Below, one piece after another: positions 23,519 through 31,051 of a DNA stretch of 64,000 bases. Position numbers and translations under genes: made by a program. Source of the DNA: Tessaracoccus lapidicaptus. Its GTDB lineage: Bacteria; Actinomycetota; Actinomycetes; Propionibacteriales; Propionibacteriaceae. Numbering within the stretch: position 1 is the first letter of the stretch; each line of letters begins with the position of its first letter. The notes beneath the pieces were generated by a model. That model was given only the letters and a program-made list of their open reading frames with translations, was not told the DNA's origin and ran no database searches. The stretch spans positions 1-64,000 of the forward strand of contig NZ_MBQD01000004.1 in assembly GCF_001693815.1 (NCBI RefSeq), written 5' to 3'.

Positions 23519-24465
23519 GCCACATGACCACGACCACAGCACCCCTGCCCCCGGCGTCGACCCTCGCCAAGCCGCGCGACGGCCTGGCCGCCCGCATGGC
23601 CGACCCCCTGTTCAACATCGTCACCGTCGGGATCCTCGTGATCGCGGTGATGATGATCATCTACCCCCTCTACTTCATCGTCATCGCGTCGGTGAGCGAC
23701 CCGAACCTCATCGCGCAGGGTAAGGTCTGGCTGCTGCCCCAGGGATTCACCCTGGAGGGCTACCAGACGCTGTTCGCCAACGACGCCATGCTGCGCGGCT
23801 TCGGCAACTCGCTGCTCTACACCTTCGTCGGCACGCTGGTGAGCGTCGCGGTCACCCTGACGACGGGATACGCCCTGTCCCGCCGCGACATGCCCGGCCG
23901 CAGCCTCTTCATGATCCTGTTCGTCATCACCATGTTCTTCGACGGCGGGCTCATCGCGCGCTACCTCGTGGTCCGCGACCTCGGCCTGCTCGACACCATG
24001 TGGGCCGTCATCCTGCCGGGCGCCGTCGGGGTGTGGAACCTCATCATCGCCCGCACGTTCTTCGAGACCAACGTCCCCGCGGAACTGCGCGAAGCGGCGC
24101 AGATCGACGGCGCCGACGACTTCCGCTTCTTCTTCGGAATCGCTCTCCCCCTGACCAAGCCACTCATCGCATTGATGGCCATGACCCACATCGTGGCGTA
24201 CTGGAACTCCTACTTCGACGCGATGATCTACCTCAATGACGAGTCGATGTATCCGTTGCAGCTGGTTCTACGCAACGTGCTCGTCGAGTCCCAGGCCTCG
24301 GCCTCACTCGACACCGGATCCATCGATTCCTACGCGGCCGCACAGCGACTCGGCGAACTGATCAAGTACGGAATGATCGTCGTCTCCACCGTGCCGCTGC
24401 TCATCATCTTCCCCTTCCTGCAGAAGTACTTCGTGAAGGGCGCCACCCTCGGCGCCCTCAAGTGA
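23515..24465 (+). CDS. ABC sugar permease, LplC type
   Basis: 316 residues (313 from the ATG at 23524) with six helices. The EAA loop is LREAAQIDGADDFRFFFGIALPLTKP. The N-terminal ADPLFNIVTVGILVIAVMMIIYPLYFIVIASVSDP and C-terminal FPFLQKYFVKGATLGALK are typical of LplC-family subunits. The GTG start overlaps the stop of the LplB-type gene (GTGA). It forms the channel with its partner. No ATPase gene follows, so an ATPase encoded elsewhere must drive transport. Confidence 0.92.
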   Translation: MSHMTTTTAPLPPASTLAKPRDGLAARMADPLFNIVTVGILVIAVMMIIYPLYFIVIASVSDPNLIAQGKVWLLPQGFTLEGYQTLFANDAMLRGFGNSLLYTFVGTLVSVAVTLTTGYALSRRDMPGRSLFMILFVITMFFDGGLIARYLVVRDLGLLDTMWAVILPGAVGVWNLIIARTFFETNVPAELREAAQIDGADDFRFFFGIALPLTKPLIALMAMTHIVAYWNSYFDAMIYLNDESMYPLQLVLRNVLVESQASASLDTGSIDSYAAAQRLGELIKYGMIVVSTVPLLIIFPFLQKYFVKGATLGALK

Positions 24466-24494
24466 TCAATCAACCCCGAAAGGACACATCAACG

Positions 24495-26081
24495 ATGATC
24501 AAGCGACGCAGCATCCTCACTGGGATCGCGGCCCTGGCGGCCTCCGGACTGGTCGCCGCCTGCTCCAACGGATCCGGCGGCAGCAGCCTGCCCGCCGACT
24601 CCTCCGACGCGTTCGGCTTCAAGCCCGAGGGCCTGCCCATCACGGAAAAGCCGCTCCCGCTGAAGTTCTCCGGCACCAAGTCCGCCCTGGCCCCCGACTA
24701 CGAGAGCATGGAGCTCGTCCAGCGGTGGAAGAGCGACACCAACATCGACGTCGCGTGGGACAACCTCCCGGACAACGTGTACGCCGAGAAGAAGAACCTC
24801 ATGCTCGCCTCCGGCGATCTGCCCGACGCCCTGTTCAACACCGGCCTCAGCGATTTCGACGTCGTGACCAACGGGTCCAACGGCACGCTCATCCCGCTCG
24901 AGGGCCTGATCGCCGAGCACGCGCCGATCCTGCAGGGCATCCTCGACGCGCGCCCCGACATCCGCGGCGCCATCACGGCCTCCGACGGCCACATCTACAC
25001 CCTGCCCGCCGTCGAGGAGCTGGGCATCCTCGCCTACCCGAACTTCCTCTTCGTCAACAAGACGTGGCTCGACGAGGCCGGCCTGCCGGTTCCCACGACC
25101 ATCGACGAGTACGAAGAGGCCCTCCGCGCGTACAAGGCTCGCGGCGCGATCCCGCTGTCGTTCCGCGTCGACTCGTTCTGCGCCAACGTCGCCGACCTCA
25201 TCGCGGCCATCGGTGGTCTGCCGGACAACAACGACCACCGCATCGTGCAGGACGACAAGGTCATCTTCACGGCCGCCCGTGAGGAGTGGCGCACCGCCGT
25301 CAAGCGCCTCGGCGAGTGGTACCAGGAGGGCCTCATCGACCCGGAGAGCTTCTCTCAGGACGACCCGACCTACCTCGCCAAGGGCAAGACCGACCCGATG
25401 AACCTGGGCTCGTTCATCTGGTGGGAGATGAAGGAGGCCGTGGGCGAGGACCGCGTGGCCGACTACGCGCACGTCGGCGTGCTCAAGGGCTTCGACGGCA
25501 AGCAGCGGGCCTCGGTGTCGAACTACGCCGAGATCAACAGAGGCGCGTTCGCGATCACCAGCGCCAACAAGTACCCGGCCGCCACCATGCGCTGGGCCGA
25601 CCGCCTGTACGACCCGGTCATGTCGGCGGAGACCCGCTGGGGCCCGATCGGCGTGACGCTGGAGGAGAACGCCGACGGCATCCTCGTCCAGATCCCCGCC
25701 AAGGCGGGCGAGTCGGAGGGCGAGCGTCGCCAGAAGGTGGCGCCGGGCGGCCCCTGCATCACCACGCGCGAGCACTTCGAGACCGTTGTCGCCCCCGAGC
25801 CCCGCGCCAAGGAGCGCCAGGACATGTGCCGCGAGTTCTACGAGCCGCACCGCGCCAACGACGCCTACCCGCCCGTCATGCTCAGCAACGAGGAACTGCA
25901 GCAGATCGCCGACGCGCAGACGGAGATCAACACCTACGTCGGCCGGCAGTTCGCGAAGTTCATCGTCGAGGGCAACATCGACGCTGAGTGGGACAGCTAC
26001 GTGGCGCAGCTCGAGTCCATGGGGCTGTCGAAGGTCGTGGAGGTCTACCAGGGCGCCTACGACCGCTACAAGAGCGCCTGA
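24495..26081 (+). CDS. Lipoprotein sugar-binding protein of the Lpl-type importer
   Basis: 528 residues. A lipoprotein signal peptide with Lys-Arg-Arg start and lipobox LVAAC (Cys near residue 23) anchors it outside the membrane. The body is a type-1 extracellular solute-binding protein of the LplA/YtcQ class with FVNKTWLDEAGLPVPTTIDEYEEALRAYK and a C-terminal VYQGAYDRYKSA. It should capture fructo-oligosaccharides or levan fragments, judged from the adjacent GH32 gene. AAAGGA lies upstream. It is 29 bp after the permease gene. Confidence 0.92.
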   Translation: MIKRRSILTGIAALAASGLVAACSNGSGGSSLPADSSDAFGFKPEGLPITEKPLPLKFSGTKSALAPDYESMELVQRWKSDTNIDVAWDNLPDNVYAEKKNLMLASGDLPDALFNTGLSDFDVVTNGSNGTLIPLEGLIAEHAPILQGILDARPDIRGAITASDGHIYTLPAVEELGILAYPNFLFVNKTWLDEAGLPVPTTIDEYEEALRAYKARGAIPLSFRVDSFCANVADLIAAIGGLPDNNDHRIVQDDKVIFTAAREEWRTAVKRLGEWYQEGLIDPESFSQDDPTYLAKGKTDPMNLGSFIWWEMKEAVGEDRVADYAHVGVLKGFDGKQRASVSNYAEINRGAFAITSANKYPAATMRWADRLYDPVMSAETRWGPIGVTLEENADGILVQIPAKAGESEGERRQKVAPGGPCITTREHFETVVAPEPRAKERQDMCREFYEPHRANDAYPPVMLSNEELQQIADAQTEINTYVGRQFAKFIVEGNIDAEWDSYVAQLESMGLSKVVEVYQGAYDRYKSA

Positions 26082-26115
26082 TCCATCCATCCCAGTCTGA
26101 CGAGGTTTCTTCCTG

Positions 26116-27504
26116 ATGCACCCCACCCCCCACTACCGCCCGGCGCTGCACTTCACCCCGCGGTCGACCTGGATGAACGATCCCAACGGCCTGATCCTGC
26201 ACAAGGGCCGGTACCACCTGTTCTTCCAGAACAACCCCGCGGGACGCACCTGGGGCAACATCGGTTGGGGCCACGCGGTGTCGTCGAACCTCCTCGACTG
26301 GGAGGAACTACCGATGGCCATCCCCGCCACCGAGCAGGAGATGGCCTTCTCGGGGTCCGTCGTCTGGGACCGGGACAACACGTCCGGCCTGGGCGACGGC
26401 CCCGACGGCCCGCTGGTGGCGCTGTTCACCAGCTCGTACACGGCCGCTCATCCCGAGCGCGCCGGGCTGCAGGCGCAGTCGCTGGCGTTCAGCGTCGACG
26501 ACGGGCTGACCTGGACGCGGTACCCCGGCAACCCCGTGCTCGACCGCGGGTCGCGGGACTTCCGTGACCCCAAGGTGTCGTGGCACGAGCCCACTCGTCG
26601 GTGGGTGATGGTGGCGGTAGAGGCGGCGGACCGGCAGGTCCTCATCTTCTCCTCCCCTGACCTGATCGACTGGACCCACGAGAGCAGCGTCGGGCCGCTC
26701 GGCGAGGAGGGGCTCCTGTGGGAGTGCCCCGATCTCATCGAGGTGCCGCTCGAGGGCGCCGGGGTGTCGCGGTGGGTGCTGCTGCTGAGTACCAACCCGG
26801 GCGGCTTCGCGGGCGGCTCCGGCATGCACTATCTCGTGGGGGACTTCGACGGCGCGACGTTCACCCCGGACGGGGGCCTGCGCTGCTTCGACCACGGGGC
26901 AGACATGTACGCGGCGGTGTCGTTCCAGGGCACCGACCAACCCACCGTCATGGGGTGGATGAGCAACTGGGCCTACGCCAACGCGACGCCGACCTATCCG
27001 TGGCAGTCGGCCATGACGCTGGCCCGGACGCTCACGCTCGCTCCGGGCGTCCGGGGGCCGGTGCTGCGGCACACGCCGGTGCTGCCGGCCGTTGCGCCGG
27101 AGGGGGTCCATCTGGCGGACTTCGAGCTGCTCCCCGGCGAGCAGGTGGTCGTCGAGACCGGTGACGGCGAGGAGCTGAGCCGCTTCATGCTGCAGCGCCT
27201 CCCGGACGGCGACCTCGTCGTGGACCGCAGCGGCGCAGACCCGCACGGCGTCCACGGCGGGATCCACGTCACGCCGCCCATCGCCCTGCCCGGCGGGCCG
27301 GTGACGGGGTTCCTCGTGGAGGATCACGGTCTGATCGAGGTGTTTCTCGACGGCGGGCGCGTCGCGGTGACGACCCAGACGTTCCCCCACGTCGGTCCGG
27401 TGCGCGTGGTCGGTCCGACTCGGCCCGGCGCGGGCGGTCGTGCGGGGGATGCGGCGGTCGCGGCCGTCGCGGCGGCGGATACTGGCGCGGTCGCCGTCGG
27501 CTAG
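26116..27504 (+). CDS. GH32 beta-fructosidase (intracellular)
   Basis: 462 residues, no signal peptide, so cytosolic. GH32 motifs are clear: WMNDPNG (nucleophile Asp22), FSGS, FRDPKV (transition-state Asp151) and WECPDL (acid/base Glu203). A five-bladed propeller is followed by the usual C-terminal beta-sandwich, including GLIEVFLDGGRVAVT. It hydrolyses beta-fructosyl links in sucrose, inulin or levan oligomers brought in by the upstream importer. It is the last gene of the unit; the 31-bp repeat array follows directly. Confidence 0.95.
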   Translation: MHPTPHYRPALHFTPRSTWMNDPNGLILHKGRYHLFFQNNPAGRTWGNIGWGHAVSSNLLDWEELPMAIPATEQEMAFSGSVVWDRDNTSGLGDGPDGPLVALFTSSYTAAHPERAGLQAQSLAFSVDDGLTWTRYPGNPVLDRGSRDFRDPKVSWHEPTRRWVMVAVEAADRQVLIFSSPDLIDWTHESSVGPLGEEGLLWECPDLIEVPLEGAGVSRWVLLLSTNPGGFAGGSGMHYLVGDFDGATFTPDGGLRCFDHGADMYAAVSFQGTDQPTVMGWMSNWAYANATPTYPWQSAMTLARTLTLAPGVRGPVLRHTPVLPAVAPEGVHLADFELLPGEQVVVETGDGEELSRFMLQRLPDGDLVVDRSGADPHGVHGGIHVTPPIALPGGPVTGFLVEDHGLIEVFLDGGRVAVTTQTFPHVGPVRVVGPTRPGAGGRAGDAAVAAVAAADTGAVAVG

Positions 27505-27510
27505 GACGGT

Positions 27511-27711
27511 TGAGCCTGACACGCGGTCTGTCGGCCCTCGATGAGCCTGACACGCGGTCCGGTGGCCCTCGACGAGCCTGAGCCGAGGCTCGACGACGGA
27601 AATGCGGGATGTCAACGCTGCCAGCGGGGCGAGACCAGGATCAGGCTCAACGCCATTCACCGGACCGCGTGTCAGGCTCAACCCCACCCACCGGACCGCG
27701 AGTCAGGCTCA
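27511..27711. repeat. Mirrored array of 31-bp periodic repeats
   Basis: The 17-mer GAGCCTGACACGCGGTC occurs at 27512-27528 and 27543-27559, and its first 8 bases again at 27574: a strict 31-bp period. The reverse complement occurs at 27663-27679 exactly and at 27694-27710 with one change, with a partial copy at 27641-27648, again with a 31-bp period. The two 71-bp halves mirror each other around about 27611 with a 59-bp centre. It fills most of the 247 bp between the GH32 and isochorismatase genes. Confidence 0.85.
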
Positions 27712-27739
27712 ACTCCGCGCGGACCGCGCGGCCGGCAGC

Positions 27740-27745
27740 CACAAT
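27740..27745 (+). promoter_or_regulatory. Candidate -10 element (CACAAT) of isochorismatase gene
   Basis: CACAAT ends 6 nt before the ATG at 27752 with no Shine-Dalgarno sequence in between, fitting a leaderless mRNA. Confidence 0.4.
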
Positions 27746-27751
27746 GGCGTC

Positions 27752-28345
27752 ATGAGCCCCTCCCCGGAGTCCTTCGGCCACCTCCCCGGCGAGCTCGCAC
27801 TCGTCGTCGTCGACGTGCAGAACAGCTACTTCGAGCTGCCAGGGCTGACGGAACAGAAGGACGCCCTCCTGCCGAAGGTCCTCGACCTCATCCACGCCGC
27901 CCACGACGCCGGGCGCCCCGTCATCCTCGTTCGCACCCAACACGAGCGCGACCGCTCCACCTGGACGCTCAACATGCTCGAGGACCACCAGGGCTTCGCC
28001 TTCCCGGGCACGGCCGAGGCCCAGTTCGTCGACGGCGTGGCCGACGTCCCCCACGTGGAGATCGTCAAGACCCGCGACAGCGCATTCCACGGCACCGACC
28101 TGCGCGGCCAGCTCGAGCTGCTGGGCGTCACCCGGCTGCTGCTCTGCGGCGTCTCCACGCACAGCTGCATCGCCCAGACCGCGACCGACGCGTTCGCCTA
28201 CAACCTGTACGTCGCCGTCGCCGTCGACGCCGTCACATCCGAGAACGCGGATCTGGCCCGGGCGCTGCTGGAGTTCCTCAGGACGGAGATGCGACAGCCG
28301 ACCCTCGCCCAGGCCGACTGCCTGGCTCTGCTCTCGGGGAGGTAG
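27752..28345 (+). CDS. Isochorismatase-like cysteine hydrolase
   Basis: 197 residues of the nicotinamidase/isochorismatase fold. The triad is visible as Asp21 (VVVDVQN), Lys106 (IVKTRDSAF) and Cys139 (GVSTHSCIAQTATDAF). Members hydrolyse amides such as nicotinamide, ureidoacrylate or biuret, or isochorismate; the substrate here cannot be set. It stands alone after the repeat array. Start at 27752 was chosen because conserved residues begin there and the upstream frame is repeat sequence. Confidence 0.9.
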   Translation: MSPSPESFGHLPGELALVVVDVQNSYFELPGLTEQKDALLPKVLDLIHAAHDAGRPVILVRTQHERDRSTWTLNMLEDHQGFAFPGTAEAQFVDGVADVPHVEIVKTRDSAFHGTDLRGQLELLGVTRLLLCGVSTHSCIAQTATDAFAYNLYVAVAVDAVTSENADLARALLEFLRTEMRQPTLAQADCLALLSGR

Positions 28346-28429
28346 CCCCGCCGCGGCGCGCGCCCGGCATACGATGGACATGACCGCGACAACCCGGCCC
28401 CCGCCGGGACCCGCTGGGAGGTGGAGCGC

Positions 28430-28924
28430 ATGATCCCCGTCCGCATCGCCGGGTTGGCCCTCGATGCCAGACAACAGCCGGTAGTGATCCTCAAGCCCCT
28501 CGACGAGGACCTCGGCCACGGCCGCATCCTGCCGATCTGGATCGGCGGCCTGGAGGCGGCCGCGATCCTCAAGGGCGCCGACGACACGCCGCCGCCCCGC
28601 CCCCTCACCCTGGACCTGATGCGCTCCATGCTCGAGGCGCTCGACGCCGAGGTCGAGCGGATCGCCGTCACCCGCATCGACGACGGCACGTTCTACGCCG
28701 AGATCACCCTCAACACGCCGCTCGGCGACCGCGTGCTGGACGCCCGGCCCTCCGACGCCATCGGCCTGTCGCTCCGGACCGGATCCGTCATCTGGGTCGC
28801 GGAGGACGTCCTCGACCAGGCCGGGATCGCGGACGAGCGCGAGGAGCAGGTCGACGAGGAGGAGGAGGTCAAGGCGTTCAGCGAGTTCCTCGAGCACGTC
28901 GACCCCGAGGACTTCCAGGGGTGA
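28430..28924 (+). CDS. Bifunctional nuclease (BFN) family protein
   Basis: 164 residues with the single BFN domain: VVILKPLDEDLGHGRILPIWIGGLEAAAI and LDARPSDAIGLSLRTGSVIWVAEDVL are the family signature. A C-terminal acidic stretch (DEREEQVDEEEEV) follows. Proteins of this family have been described with DNase and RNase activity in plants; in actinobacteria the gene is widespread and its role is unclear. The ATG at 28430 is preceded by GGAG; a GTG at 28421 is possible. The 3' end overlaps the convergent ion-channel gene by 47 bp. Confidence 0.88.
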   Translation: MIPVRIAGLALDARQQPVVILKPLDEDLGHGRILPIWIGGLEAAAILKGADDTPPPRPLTLDLMRSMLEALDAEVERIAVTRIDDGTFYAEITLNTPLGDRVLDARPSDAIGLSLRTGSVIWVAEDVLDQAGIADEREEQVDEEEEVKAFSEFLEHVDPEDFQG

Positions 28925-29789
28925 CTCCCCGATAGTGCTCCCGGTGGTAGGCGTCGATGGTCTCGTCCACGTCGCCCTCGAGGGAGAGGAACTGCCGCGC
29001 CAGGGTCGTCGCCAGATCCTCGAGCGCCAACCCGAGGTGGATGCCCGCATCGCGTACGGTCGCGTCGGCCGAGGCCTGGGCCGCGTCGCGCAGCGCGACG
29101 GCGTGGACCAGTTGCTTGGCCAGCGACGTGTCGGGGTCGGCCTCCTGGAAGTAGAACTGCTCGGAGTGCTGCGTGAAGTCGCTGCGAACCTCCAGCAGCT
29201 GCCTGGCGAGGGCGCGCAGGGTGAGGGTGGCCGCGACCGGGTCCCAGGTGCTGAGCCGCCCCGCGACGCCCGCGTCACCCAACGCCCGCAACTCGGCGGC
29301 CAGTGACCGCCGACGCGCGAGCGGGGGCCACACCTGCGAGAACCAGGCCAGCGCCGCGGTGAGCAGCGCGAAGCCGGCCACGGCCTCCAGCGCGGGGGCA
29401 AAGCGGAGCCACGGACCGGTGCCGACCACGTCACCGAAGCCCAGCGTCGCGATCGTCACGAGGGACAGGTAGTAGGCCTCGGCGAAGTCGTTGTACGCGG
29501 TGTGGTCGATGTTGGGCGCGTAGGCGAAGCCCTCCGGCACGTAGGGGTAGTACACGAGCGCCCACCCCAGGACCTGGAGGAACAACCACATGAGGATGAC
29601 CGCCATCATCGCGACCGCCCCGCTCGCGGACCGCATCCGGTGTCCCGAGAGTTTCGACAGCCACCAGACGGCCCGCATGACGGCAGTGCTGAGCCAGCCG
29701 TTACCGCTCGGATACAGCAGGGTCTGGAACATGTCGAGCAGCCCGGTCACCACGATGGCCAGGCCGAGCACCGCGATCACCAGCTCCAC
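28878..29789 (-). CDS. Two-pore-type potassium channel family protein
   Basis: 303 residues. Helices near the N-terminus (1-20, 55-80 and 130-150) flank a pore loop with the selectivity-filter sequence TLGFGDV (near residue 120), as in single-pore-domain ion channels. The C-terminal 150 residues are helical, rich in Ala and Leu, and contain no RCK/TrkA_N domain. It probably conducts K+ or another cation. GGAGGTGG precedes the start. The 3' end overlaps the BFN gene. Confidence 0.8.
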   Translation of the reverse strand: MELVIAVLGLAIVVTGLLDMFQTLLYPSGNGWLSTAVMRAVWWLSKLSGHRMRSASGAVAMMAVILMWLFLQVLGWALVYYPYVPEGFAYAPNIDHTAYNDFAEAYYLSLVTIATLGFGDVVGTGPWLRFAPALEAVAGFALLTAALAWFSQVWPPLARRRSLAAELRALGDAGVAGRLSTWDPVAATLTLRALARQLLEVRSDFTQHSEQFYFQEADPDTSLAKQLVHAVALRDAAQASADATVRDAGIHLGLALEDLATTLARQFLSLEGDVDETIDAYHREHYRGVTPGSPRGRRARGTR

Positions 29790-29872
29790 GTCGCCACCTC
29801 CGTTGATCGAAGCCTAGGACGTCGCTCCGGCGCCTGGGGCGATCCGGCGCTGGCGCGCCAGGGGTCGACGCG

Positions 29873-30886
29873 TCAGGCGCTGTCGCGCACCACGAGTGTC
29901 GTGGGTAGCGTCACGTGCCGGGGTACCTCGCCGCTGGTCAGCTCGCACAGCAGGGTCACCATCTGCTCGCTGAGGTCCGCCCAGGGCTGGCGCATCGTGG
30001 TGAGTTGCGGGTCCAGTTCCTCGGCGAGACCGGAATCGTCGAACCCGGCGACGGCGACGTCATCGGGCACCCGCAGCCCCGCCTGGCGCAGCGCGCGGAT
30101 GGCCCCCGCGGCCATGGCGTCCGAAGCGGCGAACACCGCGTCGACCGGCTTCCCACGCGCCAGGATCCGCGACATCCCCGCGACGCCCGAGCGCAGGCCC
30201 CAGTCGCCGATCTCGACGAGGTCGGGATCGAAGTCCGGACCCATCTCCTCGCGGAATCCCTGGAGCCGGAAGAGTCCGCCCGACGTGTCCTGGGGGCCGG
30301 CGAGCAGCGCGATCCGACGGTGGCCACGGGACCGGAGGTATCGCACCATCTCCTTGGCCGAGCCCGCCTCGTCGACGGCGACCCATGCGGCGTCGGCCTC
30401 CCGCCCGAGCGGCACGCCGCAGACCACGGTCGGCACCCCGGCGGCGGTCAGGGACTCGATGAGCCGGTCCGACTGGTGTGACGAGATCAGCATGACCCCG
30501 TCGACGTGTCCCGAGGCGAGGTAGCGGCGCGCGCTGTCGCGCTCCGGCTCGGACCCGGCCACGAGCAGGACGAGGGTCATCGAGCGCCTGGCGAGCGCCT
30601 GCGTCGCCCCGCGCAGCAGGTTGGAGAAGGTGGGGTCCGAGAACAACAGAGCCGTGTCCTCGGCCAACAGGAACGCGAATGAGTTGGCCTTGCCGGTGAC
30701 CAGGCTCCGCGCCGAGTGGTTGGCGGTGTACCCGGTGCTGCGGACGGCCTCCTCGACGGCCGCGCGCGCCTTCTCCGACACCCAGTGGCCCCCGTTGAGC
30801 ACCCGTGACACGGTCGCGCTCGACACGCCGGCGGCGACGGCGACGTCGCTGATCGTCGGCCGCGGTCGGGGCGTCACGGTCTCCAT
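29873..30886 (-). CDS. LacI family regulator of the galactan operon
   Basis: 337 residues. The HTH is TISDVAVAAGVSSATVSRVLNGGHWVSEKAR, with a canonical LacI effector domain (HRRIALLAGP, DAVFAASDAMAAGAI, VAGFDDSGLAEELDPQLTT). It is divergent from a GH42-to-GH53 operon and two CTGTAAGCG(A/C)TTACAG operators lie in between. The inducer is probably galactose-containing oligosaccharide from galactan. It corresponds in role to GanR of Bacillus. Confidence 0.92.
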   Translation of the reverse strand: METVTPRPRPTISDVAVAAGVSSATVSRVLNGGHWVSEKARAAVEEAVRSTGYTANHSARSLVTGKANSFAFLLAEDTALLFSDPTFSNLLRGATQALARRSMTLVLLVAGSEPERDSARRYLASGHVDGVMLISSHQSDRLIESLTAAGVPTVVCGVPLGREADAAWVAVDEAGSAKEMVRYLRSRGHRRIALLAGPQDTSGGLFRLQGFREEMGPDFDPDLVEIGDWGLRSGVAGMSRILARGKPVDAVFAASDAMAAGAIRALRQAGLRVPDDVAVAGFDDSGLAEELDPQLTTMRQPWADLSEQMVTLLCELTSGEVPRHVTLPTTLVVRDSA

Positions 30887-30930
30887 GGGACGAACTGTAG
30901 CGCCGTCACGCCGGGCGATCGGCGGGGAAC

Positions 30931-30946
30931 CTGTAAGCGATTACAG
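30931..30946. promoter_or_regulatory. LacI-type operator O1 of the galactan operon
   Basis: CTGTAAGCGATTACAG matches O2 (30999-31014) with one change. It lies 45 bp upstream of the lacI start and can serve autoregulation. An ATAACGATTCGTTAT perfect dyad follows at 30951-30965. Confidence 0.7.
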
Positions 30947-30950
30947 TTTG

Positions 30951-30965
30951 ATAACGATTCGTTAT
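30951..30965. promoter_or_regulatory. Second dyad ATAACGATTCGTTAT in the galactan control region
   Basis: A perfect 15-bp palindrome (7-bp arms around one base) only 4 bp from O1. Its sequence differs from the LacI operators, so it may bind another regulator or be part of the lacI promoter. Confidence 0.5.
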
Positions 30966-30998
30966 GGAGGGTTGCGTCGCGACGCCGCCGCTCCCAGA

Positions 30999-31014
30999 CT
31001 GTAAGCGCTTACAG
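30999..31014. promoter_or_regulatory. LacI-type operator O2 of the galactan operon
   Basis: CTGTAAGCGCTTACAG is a perfect 16-bp palindrome with the central CG of LacI/GalR operators. It overlaps a CAGACT -10-like box (TTGCGT 17 bp upstream). Its centre is 68 bp from that of O1. Confidence 0.8.
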
Positions 31015-31051
31015 GTCGGGACAACCCGACGACGGATCGAGATGCGACGAG

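Noticed and set aside
24489-26126. Minus-strand frame opposite the Lpl-type binding protein
   Set aside because: Valine/aspartate/leucine-rich shadow; the plus strand has a lipobox and binding-protein features.
27505-27751. CRISPR array
   Set aside because: The repeats have a regular period but only two full copies per side, are in opposite orientations, and the spacers are related to each other; no cas gene is near.
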